Of a stretch of 64,000 bases of DNA, positions 1 to 8,560 are shown piece by piece. The translations under genes were made by a program, and so were the position numbers. The stretch's first letter is position 1; every line of letters starts with the position of its first letter. The DNA lies in the NCBI RefSeq assembly GCF_015354405.1, contig NZ_JADKYP010000004.1:1-64000 (forward strand), read 5' to 3'. This stretch comes from Nocardia sp. BSTN01 (GTDB lineage: Bacteria > Actinomycetota > Actinomycetes > Mycobacteriales > Mycobacteriaceae). The notes under the pieces are model-generated. The model saw only the letters and a program-made list of their open reading frames with translations. It searched no databases and had not been told where the DNA came from.

Positions 1-357
1 ATCGGTGGCGACCCGGTCATCGGCACCACCCACATCGACGCCATCGAGGCGTTCGAGAAGGACCCGGAGACCAAGCTCATCGTCATGATCGGCGAGATCG
101 GCGGCGACGCCGAGGAGCGGGCGGCGGCCTACATCAAGGCCAACGTCACCAAGCCGGTCGTCGGCTACGTCGCGGGCTTCACCGCTCCCGAGGGCAAGAC
201 CATGGGCCACGCCGGCGCCATCGTCTCCGGCTCCTCGGGCACCGCCGCCGCGAAGAAGGAGGCCCTCGAGGCCGCGGGCGTGAAGGTCGGCAAGACCCCG
301 TCCGAGACCGCCGCCCTGGCGCGCGAGATCCTGGAGAAGGCTTCGATCACCGCGTGA
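1..357 (+). CDS. sucD: Succinyl-CoA synthetase alpha subunit, C-terminal part
   Basis: The frame is open from base 1, so the 5' end lies outside the window; 118 codons and the stop are present. The visible part is the CoA-ligase domain: [18 protein letters not shown] at the edge, the GEIGGDAEE segment, and [14 protein letters not shown], which contains the histidine that is phosphorylated during catalysis. The enzyme interconverts succinyl-CoA and succinate with ATP or GTP formation in the citric acid cycle, in complex with SucC, which would lie just upstream. The family is about 300 residues, so roughly 60 percent is missing. A strong terminator follows the stop. Identification is secure. 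Confidence 0.97.
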   Translation: MGGDPVIGTTHIDAIEAFEKDPETKLIVMIGEIGGDAEERAAAYIKANVTKPVVGYVAGFTAPEGKTMGHAGAIVSGSSGTAAAKKEALEAAGVKVGKTPSETAALAREILEKASITA

Positions 358-390
358 TGGTTCGCTGCCGTGCGGCAGCGGGACACAGCG

Positions 391-432
391 CGAAGGCCGC
401 CTTGTCGTAACGGCAAGGCGGCCTTCGTTTTT
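391..432 (+). terminator. Rho-independent terminator after sucD
   Basis: A perfect 14-bp stem (391-404 with 414-427, cgaaggccgccttg and its complement) with a 9-base loop is followed directly by five T residues. It ends the suc operon. Confidence 0.9.
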
Positions 433-773
433 CACTCGGCAGGTGAACGACGTGCTGCTGGGCAGGAGCAGCTCGCTGCTGTGGGCAGGGTCGGCAGCGA
501 TTGTCACGGGCAGGAGACAACCGTCGTTCAGGGTGCCGGGAACAGGTGGCACAGGCCCAGCGCCCGCACCACCGTGCAGAACATTTCCGAAACGTCCATC
601 CGCTACCTCCGATCGTCTTCGGTGACAACACGATCGATCCGGGTATGCGGTTCATAGTGAATTCTCGAGCTTGCCGCCAGTGGCGTCGTGGCCGTGACCG
701 GTGCGCTCGAGTGCAGTAGCGTCAAGGGCATTCAGCCTGAAAGCCGATGAAGGACTCGATAGGAGACGACCAC
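433..773. other. Intergenic region upstream of the DUF5336 gene
   Basis: About 340 bases without a convincing gene on either strand; the short open frames here have no recognisable domain or ribosome-binding site. It presumably holds the promoter of the gene starting at 774, but I cannot pick out a clear -35/-10 pair. The only clear signal is the ribosome-binding site aggaga at 761-766. Confidence 0.5.
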
Positions 774-1886
774 ATGTCCTACCCGACCGGGGGATCCGGG
801 TACAACGCGCCCAATCAGACGCCCTCGCCCACACCCTCGTCCGCGCCCAGCTTCGGCCAGCAGCCGACAGGTAGTACCGGCGGCGGTTCGGGGCTTTCGG
901 CGTTGAGCGCCAAGGGGCTGACGTTCTACCTGACCGTTGGAATCGCCGCGCTGGGCGTGATCAACTTCTTCCTGGGCTTCCTCGATTTCTCGACCTTCGA
1001 CGAGGGCGCGATGAACAGCTCCAAGGAGCCCGACAAGGGCATGAGCCTGTTCCAGGAAGGCGGCACGGCGCCGCTGCTGCTCCTGCTGTTCGCGGGTCTG
1101 GTGGCCGGTATCGCCCTGCTGCCCAAGCAGGAGGCCAAGAACGCTGTGGTCGCGGCGGCTTCGGCGGCCGGCTTCCTCGGTGTCCTGTTCCAGGCGTTCG
1201 TGACGCCGACGCTGTACAAGACCGCGGGAACCGCCTGGGTCCTGGTCTTCCTGGCGCTGGTGCAGCTCGCCGCGGCCGTGGTCGCGCTGCTGTTCGAGAG
1301 CGGGATCCTCTCCGCGCCCGAGGCGAAGCCCGCGGCGGCCGCCGCCCCGGGTGCCGGCGGTGCGAGCGCCTACGGCCAGCAGTCCTACGGCCAGAGCCAG
1401 CCGGGTCAGCAGCAGTCCTACGGTCAGGCCCAGGCCGGTCAGCAGGGCGCCTACGGCCAGTACGGCCAGCAGTACGGCCAGGCGCAGGGGCAGGCCCAGC
1501 AGCAGGGTCAGCAGCAGGCCGCCTACGGCCAGTACGGTCAGCAGTACGGCCAGGGCCAGTACGGTCAGCAGCCGTCCGCGTACGGACAGCAGCCCTACGG
1601 CCAGCAGGGTCAGCAGGCGCAGCAGGGTTACGGCGCGCAGGGTGCGCAGTCGCCCTACGGTCAGCGCCCCCAGACCGGTGGTGACGAGGCCGCGACCCAG
1701 CACTTCGGCGCCGCGGGCCAGCAGCCCGGCCAGTCCGGTCAGCAGTACGGTTCGCTGAACTTCGGTCAGCAGGGCCAGCAGGGGCAGCCCGGCCAGCCCG
1801 GCGCGCAGCCGTTCGGTGGCGAGCAGACCGGCAACCCGGCCGCCGATGCCACCAAGGCCTTCCGTCCCGAGGACGACCAGAAGTAG
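774..1886 (+). CDS. DUF5336 membrane protein (mycobacterial 34-kDa antigen-like)
   Basis: A 370-residue protein starting at the ATG 7 bases after the ribosome-binding site aggaga; an upstream in-frame ATG at 747 lacks one. After a Pro/Ser/Gly-rich cytoplasmic start there are four predicted membrane segments, at about residues 49-70, 100-116, 124-143 and 154-174. From about 195 to the end it is a low-complexity tail of Gly, Gln and Tyr with many YGQ and QQ units. This layout matches Rv0954 of M. tuberculosis, a membrane protein reported in the cell-division network. The position after sucD and before the DUF6350 gene also matches. The molecular function is unknown; the tail could mediate weak multivalent contacts. 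Confidence 0.85.
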   Translation: MSYPTGGSGYNAPNQTPSPTPSSAPSFGQQPTGSTGGGSGLSALSAKGLTFYLTVGIAALGVINFFLGFLDFSTFDEGAMNSSKEPDKGMSLFQEGGTAPLLLLLFAGLVAGIALLPKQEAKNAVVAAASAAGFLGVLFQAFVTPTLYKTAGTAWVLVFLALVQLAAAVVALLFESGILSAPEAKPAAAAAPGAGGASAYGQQSYGQSQPGQQQSYGQAQAGQQGAYGQYGQQYGQAQGQAQQQGQQQAAYGQYGQQYGQGQYGQQPSAYGQQPYGQQGQQAQQGYGAQGAQSPYGQRPQTGGDEAATQHFGAAGQQPGQSGQQYGSLNFGQQGQQGQPGQPGAQPFGGEQTGNPAADATKAFRPEDDQK

Positions 1887-1903
1887 ATCCGCTCGACGCG
1901 ACG

Positions 1904-1953
1904 ATCGGCGAGTCAGGCGCTTTTCACGGCGCGCCTGACTCGCCGATCCGTTT
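1904..1953. terminator. Terminator after the DUF5336 gene
   Basis: A perfect 17-bp inverted repeat (1904-1920 with 1931-1947) has a 10-base T-containing loop and a short T run after it (1951-1953). Confidence 0.85.
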
Positions 1954-2040
1954 CCAGCTGAGACCCTGTCATGTCGGTGGTCGTGTCGTGCTTCGGCGAG
2001 TCAACCGGACGAGTCAACCAGGATCCCGCGAGGTAGTTCT

Positions 2041-3732
2041 ATGAAGTCCGCACTGGTCCGATGGGCCGACCTTCGCGAACAGCGGGCCGGCACGAGACCG
2101 GCGCAGGCTCGCCCGAACGCGGATGCGCCCCGGCGGCGGAGCGGTCACGGCGACCCGGACGCCGGCGGACCCGAGGATCCGGTATTCCTCTCGCTGAGTC
2201 CCGAGCGGGCCAAGGTGCTGCTCGTCATCGCGGCTCGGGCGTCGAGTTTCACCGTGGTCGCCATCGTGGCGATCGTGCTGATCACGCTGACGGCCGCGGG
2301 CAGCGGTATGACCGGCGCGTCCGGCGCGATCGCGGCCGGCTGGCTGGCCGTGCATCAGGTGCCGGTCGTGGTCGGCAGGACTTCGCTCGGGCTGCTGCCG
2401 CTGCTGCCGACCGCGGGCGTGTTGTGGCTGACCCTGCGCGACTGTGCGCATGCCGTCTCGCCGCGCTCCTCGCGGGCCGATCTGGGCTGGATCGTCGGCG
2501 CCGCGCTCGCCGGCCCGCTGCTGGTCACCGCCGTCTGCCTGGCGGTGGCCGAGGACGCCGCGACGGCGGTGCCGCTGCAGTCGCCCGATACGCTCACCGC
2601 CTTCTGCTGTGTGGGGGGTCTGCACCTGCTCGCGGCGGTCACCGGCATCGCCACCCGGCCCAATGCGCTGCGCGACCGGATCGCCTCCTCGCTGCCGGAC
2701 TGGGTTTTCGCCGGGGCGCGGGCGGCGGCGCGGGCGCTGTGGCGGCTGCTGCTCGGCGGGGCGATTCTCACGCTGGTGTCGTTCGTGCTGCACTGGTCGG
2801 TGATCGGTGACACCTACGCGGGCGCGGGCAATATCGCGGGCTTCGTCGGACTGACCGTGCTGTCGCTGGCTTATCTGCCGAATGTCGTCATCGCGGCGAC
2901 CAGCGTGCTGATCGGCGCGGACGTGCACATCGGCGCCGGGGCGCTGAGCGTCTTCTCGGTTGCCGGTGCGCCGGTGCCCGCGCTGCCGGTGCTCGCGGCG
3001 GTGCCGAGCGGACCCGCGGCGGGCTGGTGGCCGGTGTTGCTGCTGGTGCCGGCGGCCGTCGGCGTGCGTGGTGGCCTGGACTGCGCGCGTGAGTCCGCCG
3101 ACGAGGTGCGCAGCCCGTGGGCGACGGTGTTCTCGGCGGCGCTCGCCGCTCTCGCGCTGTTGCTGCTGGGCCTGCTCGCCGGCGGCACGGTCGGATCGTT
3201 CGGGGAGATCGGACCGGGCGTGCTGGTCGCCGCGGGGCTCACCTTCGCCTGGCTGACCGTTGCCGGATATCTCGGATTGCTGTGTGGGCGAAGGTTTCTC
3301 GGAATCCCGCCCGCTGTGGTCGAGGTGGATCTCGGCGGGCGGCGCGGCCGGTACCTTCCCACCGACTACTCGCACGACGAGTACGACGAGGACGCGGATC
3401 ACGGCTACGACCCCGACCCCGCCACCGCTCGCGACGACTACTACGACGACCGCGCCGAACCCGGCTACATCGACCAGCTGTACGACGACCCGCGCTACGT
3501 CGAATACGAATTCGAGGACGATGTCGCCGTCGAGGACGACTATCCACGACCGGCCTACCGCCGCACCGTCTCCACCGAGGTCGTGGAGGTCGACGGCGAA
3601 CTGCTCGACGACGACCTCGCGCCCGCGCACGCCGATCCGGACGCCGAATTCGTCGCCGGAAACTCCGACATCGTCGACGCCGAAGTGGTAGAGGGTGACC
3701 TGCCGGAGAGCCCCGGCAGGGGCGGTCGTTAG
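2041..3732 (+). CDS. DUF6350 multi-pass membrane protein
   Basis: A 563-residue protein starting at an ATG with aggtag at 2031-2036. Residues from about 60 to 425 form a series of hydrophobic segments, roughly ten membrane helices. Residues from about 440 to the end are a hydrophilic tail very rich in Asp, Glu and Tyr (for example HDEYDEDADHGYDPDP), probably cytoplasmic. It corresponds by position and layout to Rv0955 of M. tuberculosis, a conserved membrane protein of the DUF6350 family with no defined activity. It lies 65 bases before purN on the same strand and may be cotranscribed with it. A transport role is possible but nothing here proves one. Confidence 0.8.
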   Translation: MKSALVRWADLREQRAGTRPAQARPNADAPRRRSGHGDPDAGGPEDPVFLSLSPERAKVLLVIAARASSFTVVAIVAIVLITLTAAGSGMTGASGAIAAGWLAVHQVPVVVGRTSLGLLPLLPTAGVLWLTLRDCAHAVSPRSSRADLGWIVGAALAGPLLVTAVCLAVAEDAATAVPLQSPDTLTAFCCVGGLHLLAAVTGIATRPNALRDRIASSLPDWVFAGARAAARALWRLLLGGAILTLVSFVLHWSVIGDTYAGAGNIAGFVGLTVLSLAYLPNVVIAATSVLIGADVHIGAGALSVFSVAGAPVPALPVLAAVPSGPAAGWWPVLLLVPAAVGVRGGLDCARESADEVRSPWATVFSAALAALALLLLGLLAGGTVGSFGEIGPGVLVAAGLTFAWLTVAGYLGLLCGRRFLGIPPAVVEVDLGGRRGRYLPTDYSHDEYDEDADHGYDPDPATARDDYYDDRAEPGYIDQLYDDPRYVEYEFEDDVAVEDDYPRPAYRRTVSTEVVEVDGELLDDDLAPAHADPDAEFVAGNSDIVDAEVVEGDLPESPGRGGR

Positions 3733-3797
3733 GCTCTAACCCGGCGGACCTCGGGTTCGCCGCCCTCCGGCAGCCCCGACGCACAGGGAGTAGAGCG

Positions 3798-4442
3798 CTG
3801 ACCACCCCGCCCGCCCAGCTGGTCCCTCCGACCGCGCCTGCGACCCTCGTCGTACTCGCCTCGGGCACGGGATCGCTGCTGCAATCACTGATCGCGGCCA
3901 CCGAGCGGCCGGGCTTTCCGGCGCGGATCGCGGCCGTGGGCGTGGACCGGACCTGCGCGGCGACCGAGCACGCGGTGCGGGCCGGCATCCCCGACTTCCG
4001 GGTGGCCCCCGCCGACCATCCCGATCGGTCCGCCTGGGATATCGCGCTCACCGACGCGGTCGCGGCCTACGCACCCGATCTGGTGGTGTCGGCCGGATTC
4101 ATGCGCCTGTTCGGCCCGAAGTTCCTGGAGCGATTCGAGGGCCGGATCATCAACACCCATCCCGCGCTGCTGCCGGCGTTCCCGGGCGCGCACGGGGTGC
4201 GCGACGCGCTGGCCTACGGGGTGCGGGTGACCGGTTCCACCGTGCATCTGGTCGACGCGGGTGTCGACACCGGACCGATCCTCGCTCAGGAGCCGGTCGC
4301 GGTGCTGCCCGGTGACGACGAGGCGAGCTTGCACGAGCGCATCAAAGTTGTGGAGCGTCGGCTGCTGGCGGACACCGTCGCCGCCGTCGCCACGCGAGGC
4401 ATTGTCTGCGACGGACGAAAGGCAGTAATCCCAGATGAGTGA
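3798..4442 (+). CDS. purN: Phosphoribosylglycinamide formyltransferase (apparent CTG start)
   Basis: A 214-residue enzyme that formylates glycinamide ribonucleotide from 10-formyl-THF in purine synthesis. The substrate loop [11 protein letters not shown] is near the N-terminus; NTHPALLP carries the catalytic Asn and His, and [13 protein letters not shown] carries the catalytic Asp. The start is odd: the conserved N-terminal loop lies upstream of the first standard start codon (GTG 3936), and no in-frame ATG, GTG or TTG precedes it as far back as the upstream gene. The best placement is a CTG at 3798, 7 bases after ggag (3787-3790), giving [12 protein letters not shown]. Its stop overlaps the purH start by 8 bases, so the two are translationally coupled. 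The function is secure; the start is inferred. Confidence 0.9.
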   Translation: MTTPPAQLVPPTAPATLVVLASGTGSLLQSLIAATERPGFPARIAAVGVDRTCAATEHAVRAGIPDFRVAPADHPDRSAWDIALTDAVAAYAPDLVVSAGFMRLFGPKFLERFEGRIINTHPALLPAFPGAHGVRDALAYGVRVTGSTVHLVDAGVDTGPILAQEPVAVLPGDDEASLHERIKVVERRLLADTVAAVATRGIVCDGRKAVIPDE

Positions 4443-6054
4443 GGCCCCGGTGAGTGAGCGCAGCGAACGACCCGAAGACACGGGTGCACGCAGGGCGATC
4501 CGCAGGGCGTTGGTGAGCGTCTATGACAAAACCGGGCTCATCGAGCTGGCCACCGGACTGAACGACGCCGGTGTCGAGCTGGTGTCGACCGGTTCGACCG
4601 CCGCCCGCATCGCCGACGCCGGAATTCCGGTGACGAAGGTCGAAGACCTGACCGGTTTCCCGGAAACCCTCGACGGCCGGGTGAAGACGCTGCACCCTCG
4701 CGTGCACGCCGGCATCCTCGCCGACACCCGCAAGCAGGAGCACCTCGATCAGCTGGTGGAGCTGGGCGTCGAGGCATTCCAGCTGGTGGTGGTGAACCTG
4801 TATCCGTTCACGCAGACCGTCGCCAGTGGCGCCACCCCCGACGAGTGCGTCGAGCAGATCGATATCGGCGGCCCGTCGATGGTGCGCGCCGCGGCGAAGA
4901 ACCATCCCTCGGTCGCGGTCGTGGTCGACACCGGTGACTACGACGACGTGCTGGCCGCGGTGCGCGGCGGCGGTTTCACTCTCGCCGAGCGAACCACGCT
5001 GGCCGCCAAGGCTTTCCAGCACACCGCGAGCTACGACGTCGCGGTCGCGAGCTGGATGACCAACGTGCTGACCGCCGAGGACGCCGCGGATTCGGCTGCG
5101 GGCGCGCAGTTCCCGTCGTGGATGGGCGGCGTGTGGACTCGCGACGCGGTGCTGCGCTACGGCGAGAATCCGCATCAGGCCGCCGCGCTGTATCGCAACG
5201 ACTCCGGCCCGGCCGGGCTGGCGCAGGCGAAGCAGGTGCACGGCAAGGAGATGTCGTACAACAACTACACCGATGCCGATGCCGCCTGGCGGGCCGCGTG
5301 GGACCACGCCGAACCCGCGGTGGCCATCGTGAAGCACGCCAATCCGTGCGGCATCGCGGTCGGCGCCGATATCGCCGAGGCGCACCGCAAGGCGCACGCC
5401 TGTGATCCGGTGAGCGCGTTCGGCGGCGTGATCGCGGCCAACCGCGAGGTCACCGTCGAGATGGCCGAACAGGTGGCCGAGATCTTCACCGAGGTCATCG
5501 TGGCCCCCGCCTATGCCGACGGCGCGGTGGAGGTGTTGCAGCGCAAGAAGAACGTGCGCATCCTGATCGCCGACGAACCGCGGCGCGGTGGCGTCGAACT
5601 GCGGCCGATCAGCGGCGGCGCGCTGCTGCAGCAGACCGATATCGTCGATGCCGACGGTGACGACCCCGCCAATTGGACGCTCGCCACCGGCGAGCCGGCC
5701 GATGCCGAAACCCTCGCCGATCTCGAATTCGCCTGGCGCGCATGCCGCGCCGTGAAATCGAATGCGATTCTGCTGGCCCACGACGGCGCCTCGGTCGGTG
5801 TCGGCATGGGGCAGGTCAACCGCGTCGACGCCGTACATCTGGCGGTGCTGCGCGCCGGTGACCGCGCCAAGGGTTCGGTGGCGGCTTCCGACGCCTACTT
5901 CCCGTTCCCCGACGGTCCGCAGCAGCTGATCGCCGCGGGCGTGAAAGCCATTGTGCAGCCGGGTGGTTCGGTGCGCGACCAGCTGACCATCGACGCCTGC
6001 CGGGAGGCCGGGGTCACGATGTATCTCACCGGGGCGCGCCACTTCGCGCACTGA
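4435..6054 (+). CDS. purH: Bifunctional AICAR transformylase / IMP cyclohydrolase
   Basis: A 539-residue enzyme, normal length for the family, catalysing the last two steps of IMP synthesis. The N-terminal MGS-like cyclohydrolase domain (about residues 20-145) begins [12 protein letters not shown] and contains VVNLYPF. The C-terminal transformylase domain carries [13 protein letters not shown], the catalytic KHANPCG segment, [11 protein letters not shown] and [13 protein letters not shown]. The ATG at 4435 overlaps the end of purN by 8 bases, giving a purN-purH operon as in mycobacteria. Nothing is missing or frameshifted. Confidence 0.97.
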   Translation: MSEAPVSERSERPEDTGARRAIRRALVSVYDKTGLIELATGLNDAGVELVSTGSTAARIADAGIPVTKVEDLTGFPETLDGRVKTLHPRVHAGILADTRKQEHLDQLVELGVEAFQLVVVNLYPFTQTVASGATPDECVEQIDIGGPSMVRAAAKNHPSVAVVVDTGDYDDVLAAVRGGGFTLAERTTLAAKAFQHTASYDVAVASWMTNVLTAEDAADSAAGAQFPSWMGGVWTRDAVLRYGENPHQAAALYRNDSGPAGLAQAKQVHGKEMSYNNYTDADAAWRAAWDHAEPAVAIVKHANPCGIAVGADIAEAHRKAHACDPVSAFGGVIAANREVTVEMAEQVAEIFTEVIVAPAYADGAVEVLQRKKNVRILIADEPRRGGVELRPISGGALLQQTDIVDADGDDPANWTLATGEPADAETLADLEFAWRACRAVKSNAILLAHDGASVGVGMGQVNRVDAVHLAVLRAGDRAKGSVAASDAYFPFPDGPQQLIAAGVKAIVQPGGSVRDQLTIDACREAGVTMYLTGARHFAH

Positions 6055-6139
6055 TCGGTCCTCACGAACGTCGCCGCCCGCTGGTGCTCCAGCGGGCGGC
6101 GATGTCGTTCTATGGTCCGGTCGCGGGCGGACCGGCGAA

Positions 6140-6601
6140 TCAGTTCGCGCTCAACACCTTCCGATCACCGAGCGGCTTCTTCAACGGGATCTCCAGGGTG
6201 CCGAAGACGGCGATCATGGTGCACATCCGGCCGGCCGCCTCGGGCAGCGTGCCGGCCTTCAGGGCGACGGTGACGGTGGTGTCGGTTTCGGTGGTGGTCG
6301 CGTCCACGCCGTAGCACTCCGGCGAGCCGATCTGGAAGTTCACCGCGATCCGGTCGGGCGCCACCCGGCTCCAGCTGTCGAACGGCAGCGGGTGCGGAGT
6401 GGTGATCGTCGAGTTGGCGGTGAACATCCGGCCGGGTTGCGGCGGGTTCTGCTCGGTGGGCGTGCTGACCGCCGCCGTGGTCGTATTCCCTTGTGCCCCA
6501 CCGTCGTCGGAGTTCCCGCATGCGGTGACCAGCAGGGCCGGTAGTGCGAGTAGCGCGAGTGCCGCCGTGGTGATGCGGCGGCGTCCGGGGATGGAGTCCA
6601 T
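6140..6601 (-). CDS. Putative lipoprotein of unknown function
   Basis: A 153-residue protein read leftward from the ATG at 6601. It has a basic N-terminus (MDSIPGRRR), a hydrophobic stretch and a lipobox LLVTAC, so it should be lipidated at that Cys and held on the outer face of the membrane. A Thr/Asn/Gln-rich spacer follows, then a globular part with two further Cys residues (SPECYG and GRMCTM) that could form a disulfide. It reads towards purH from the opposite strand. I do not recognise the family; lipoproteins of this size are common in mycobacteria and nocardiae. Longer open frames upstream of 6601 on this strand have a composition typical of shadows. Confidence 0.75.
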   Translation of the reverse strand: MDSIPGRRRITTAALALLALPALLVTACGNSDDGGAQGNTTTAAVSTPTEQNPPQPGRMFTANSTITTPHPLPFDSWSRVAPDRIAVNFQIGSPECYGVDATTTETDTTVTVALKAGTLPEAAGRMCTMIAVFGTLEIPLKKPLGDRKVLSAN

Positions 6602-6789
6602 GGGGGTCACCCTATCTGCGGGGGCGAGGCGGCTGTGATGCACGTCCCAGTGAACATTCTGCGAACGTCGGCGCGTAACGGCTGCGAAATCCGCGGCGGG
6701 GCAAGTATGGTTCGCAAACGATGAGCGAATGCGGCTCTGCGCCATCGAATCACCGATCGACACGACCTCTTCTCGAAAGGATCCACCGC

Positions 6790-7347
6790 GTGGGCGACAC
6801 GTTGCAGGTAGGCGAGGAACTGGGCCTGGGTCAGGCCCTTCAGGGCGGCGCGTACACGCTGACTCTCCAAAACGACGGCAACTTGGTGCTTTCCGAGCCC
6901 GACGGCACCGTGGTGTGGGCGACCATGACGCACGAGCGTGGCGTCGAGCGTGCCGTTCTGCAGGAGGACGGCAACTTCGTGCTGTACTCCGGCAGCGGAC
7001 CCGTGTGGGCCACCGAGACCAACGGACAGGCCGCCGATCATCTGATCGTGCAACCGGACCGCAACCTCGTTCTGTACGGCCGGGACGGCGCCTCGCTATG
7101 GGCGTCGGGCACCAATACCGACAACCCGATCGTGGTCGACGAGCCGGTCGCCGCACCCGCCGCCGAGCAGGTGCCTCCGCCGCCGGCGCCGGAACCCCGC
7201 ACCTACACCGTGGAGTCCGGTGACACGCTGTGGGCCATCGCGGAACGGTTCTACGGCGACGGCAACCGCTATCTGGAGATCGCCGGTGCCAGCGGCATCG
7301 ACAACCCGGATGTCATCAACGAGGGGCAGCTGCTGACCATTCCGTGA
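6790..7347 (+). CDS. B-lectin (mannose-binding) plus LysM protein
   Basis: A 185-residue protein starting at GTG 6790 after aaagga. Residues 1-110 are a bulb-type lectin domain with three QxDxNxVxY-type sugar-binding motifs: QNDGNLVLS (27), QEDGNFVLY (59) and QPDRNLVLY (88). The second and third are complete; in the first the final Tyr is Ser. A Pro/Ala linker (118-135) leads to a C-terminal LysM domain (138-185; YTVESGDTLWAIAERFYGDG), which should bind N-acetylglucosamine polymers such as peptidoglycan. Mycobacteria have comparable beta-prism lectins with LysM (from memory, M. smegmatis MSMEG_3662). There is no signal peptide, which is puzzling for a cell-wall binder. A terminator follows immediately. 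Confidence 0.88.
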   Translation: MGDTLQVGEELGLGQALQGGAYTLTLQNDGNLVLSEPDGTVVWATMTHERGVERAVLQEDGNFVLYSGSGPVWATETNGQAADHLIVQPDRNLVLYGRDGASLWASGTNTDNPIVVDEPVAAPAAEQVPPPPAPEPRTYTVESGDTLWAIAERFYGDGNRYLEIAGASGIDNPDVINEGQLLTIP

Positions 7348-7358
7348 CCGGAAACGAC

Positions 7359-7396
7359 CGAACGCCCCCGGTGCCGCGGCACCGGGGGCGTTCGTT
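7359..7396. terminator. Bidirectional terminator between the lectin gene and rpsR
   Basis: A perfect 17-bp stem (7359-7375 with 7378-7394) lies between two convergent genes. The outer bases give a short T run in both directions, so it can serve both transcripts. Confidence 0.85.
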
Positions 7397-7405
7397 GTTC
7401 GTTCG

Positions 7406-7660
7406 CTACCTACTGGTGAACGGAAGCAGCGCCATCTCGCGCGCGTTCTTCACCGCGACCGCCACCTGCCGCTGCTGCTGCGGGGTGAGCCCGGTGACGC
7501 GGCGGCTGCGGATCTTGCCGCGGTCGGAGATGAACGTGCGCAGCAGGTTCACATCCTTGTAGTCGACGGTTTCGACGCCCGCCGCGATCAGTGGATTCTT
7601 CTTGGGCCGCCGGGCCTGCTCGGCGCGGATCCGCTTCGACGGTGCTCGCTTGACTGCCAT
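7406..7660 (-). CDS. rpsR: 30S ribosomal protein S18, zinc-free paralogue
   Basis: An 84-residue S18. The conserved core includes [25 protein letters not shown] and [13 protein letters not shown]. The usual actinobacterial S18 has Cys residues near the N-terminus and after RRVTG; this copy has none, so it is the C-minus form made when zinc is scarce. The start is placed at ATG 7660 ([10 protein letters not shown]) because the gagaaagg sequence sits 9 bases before it but abuts the alternative ATG at 7669. It is the last gene of the leftward rpmB-rpmG-rpsN-rpsR operon, 97 bases after rpsN, equivalent to rpsR2 of M. tuberculosis. Regulation is probably by Zur. Confidence 0.93.
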   Translation of the reverse strand: MAVKRAPSKRIRAEQARRPKKNPLIAAGVETVDYKDVNLLRTFISDRGKIRSRRVTGLTPQQQRQVAVAVKNAREMALLPFTSR

Positions 7661-7757
7661 GTGGGCCATCCTTTCTCGGCGTGAGCTCTGGTCCTACGCT
7701 GTCGCGCGGGCGCCCCGACCGCTCCTGCCGGTTCCTTCCGACGAGATCTGCGATGGT

Positions 7758-8063
7758 CTACCAACTCGATTTGTGTACACCGGGCAGCTCCCCCCGGTGG
7801 GCCAGCTCGCGCACACGTACCCGGGATAGTCCGAACTTGCGGAGATGACCGCGGGGGCGGCCATCGGTGGCGTCCCGATTGCGCAATCGTACCGGACTGG
7901 CGTCGCGCGGCAGTCGCTGCAGCGCGAGCTGTGCTGCCGCCCGGCGATCGTCGGCGGTGGCCGGATCGCGGATCAACTCTTTGAGCTCGGCCCGGCGTTC
8001 GGCATAGCGGGCCACGACGGCGCGGCGTTGCTCGTCGCGTGCGATCTTGGATTTCTTCGCCAT
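7758..8063 (-). CDS. rpsN: 30S ribosomal protein S14, zinc-free paralogue
   Basis: A 101-residue S14 beginning [20 protein letters not shown] and ending [20 protein letters not shown], both typical of the long, zinc-independent S14 class. It has no Cys at all, whereas the short zinc form carries CxxC-CxxC. Its ATG overlaps the last base of the rpmG stop (TGATG), so translation is coupled. It matches rpsN2 of mycobacteria and belongs to the zinc-starvation operon. Substitution into ribosomes would release zinc-containing S14. Confidence 0.93.
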   Translation of the reverse strand: MAKKSKIARDEQRRAVVARYAERRAELKELIRDPATADDRRAAAQLALQRLPRDASPVRLRNRDATDGRPRGHLRKFGLSRVRVRELAHRGELPGVHKSSW

Positions 8064-8230
8064 CACCGCTCCTCGCGGAAGTCGACGTGCCGGCGCAGCA
8101 GCGGATCGTATTTGCGCAGCACCATGCGGTCGGGGTCGTTGCGGCGGTTCTTGCGGGTGACGTAGGTGTAGCCGGTACCGGCCGTCGACCGCAGTTTCAC
8201 GATGGGCCGAATCTCGTTGCTGCGCGCCAT
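8063..8230 (-). CDS. rpmG: 50S ribosomal protein L33, zinc-free paralogue
   Basis: A 55-residue L33: [32 protein letters not shown] and [18 protein letters not shown] are typical of the family. The CxxC pairs of zinc-binding L33 are absent. Both ends overlap neighbours by one base in TGATG junctions, with the rpmB stop at its start and the rpsN start at its end, giving tight coupling in the rpmB-rpmG-rpsN-rpsR operon. Equivalent to rpmG1 of M. tuberculosis. Confidence 0.93.
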   Translation of the reverse strand: MARSNEIRPIVKLRSTAGTGYTYVTRKNRRNDPDRMVLRKYDPLLRRHVDFREER

Positions 8231-8466
8231 CACACTCTCTCCCCACGCGCCCGGATACGAGCCACGACCGCTTCGATCCCGTCGCGGTCGATGGTCTTGA
8301 TGCCCTTGGCCGAGACGCGCAGCGTGACGCGACGGCCCTCGCTGGGCAGGAAGTAGGTCTTGCGCTGGATGTTCGGGTCCCAGCGCCGGTTGGTTCGGAC
8401 GTGGGAGTGCGAGACGGACTTACCGAAGCCCGGCTTGCGACCGGTGACCTGGCAGTGGGCCGACAT
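8230..8466 (-). CDS. rpmB: 50S ribosomal protein L28, zinc-free paralogue
   Basis: A 78-residue L28: [36 protein letters not shown] and [15 protein letters not shown] match the family. Zinc-binding L28 has CxxC near the N-terminus and a second Cys pair; only a single Cys (residue 5) remains, so this is the C-minus form. It is the first gene of the leftward operon. Its start lies 12 bases from a Zur-box-like palindrome (8479-8494), so zinc sufficiency should silence it. Equivalent to rpmB2 of mycobacteria. Confidence 0.93.
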   Translation of the reverse strand: MSAHCQVTGRKPGFGKSVSHSHVRTNRRWDPNIQRKTYFLPSEGRRVTLRVSAKGIKTIDRDGIEAVVARIRARGERV

Positions 8467-8478
8467 GTGGCTCCTTTC

Positions 8479-8494
8479 TGAAAATCATTTTCGA
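8479..8494. promoter_or_regulatory. Zur box for the rpmB operon
   Basis: TGAAAATCATTTTCGA is a near-perfect inverted repeat matching the mycobacterial Zur operator as I recall it (TGAAAATnATTTTCA). It sits 12 bases upstream of the rpmB start, where bound Zur would block transcription. Confidence 0.85.
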
Positions 8495-8532
8495 CAACGG
8501 TCGCCGCAGACTGTACCGTGGGCGTGGAGTAA

Positions 8533-8549
8533 ATGAAAATCATTATCGA
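8533..8549. promoter_or_regulatory. Zur box for the mrf-rpmE-rpmF operon
   Basis: ATGAAAATCATTATCGA is a second Zur-box-like palindrome, identical to the first over its left ten bases (TGAAAATCAT). It ends just before the ribosome-binding site agggg (8551-8555) of the gene at 8561. Having one operator per direction suggests independent control of the two divergent transcripts. Confidence 0.85.
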
Positions 8550-8560
8550 AAGGGGTTCCG

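Noticed and set aside
1369-1800. Tandem DNA repeat or CRISPR-like array
   Set aside because: The repetition comes from YGQ codons in a protein tail; there are no regular spacers. No CRISPR array was seen anywhere.
3733-3797. ZTP (pfl) riboswitch before purN
   Set aside because: There is a small hairpin (AACCCG...CGGGTT), but the conserved pfl bases are not present.
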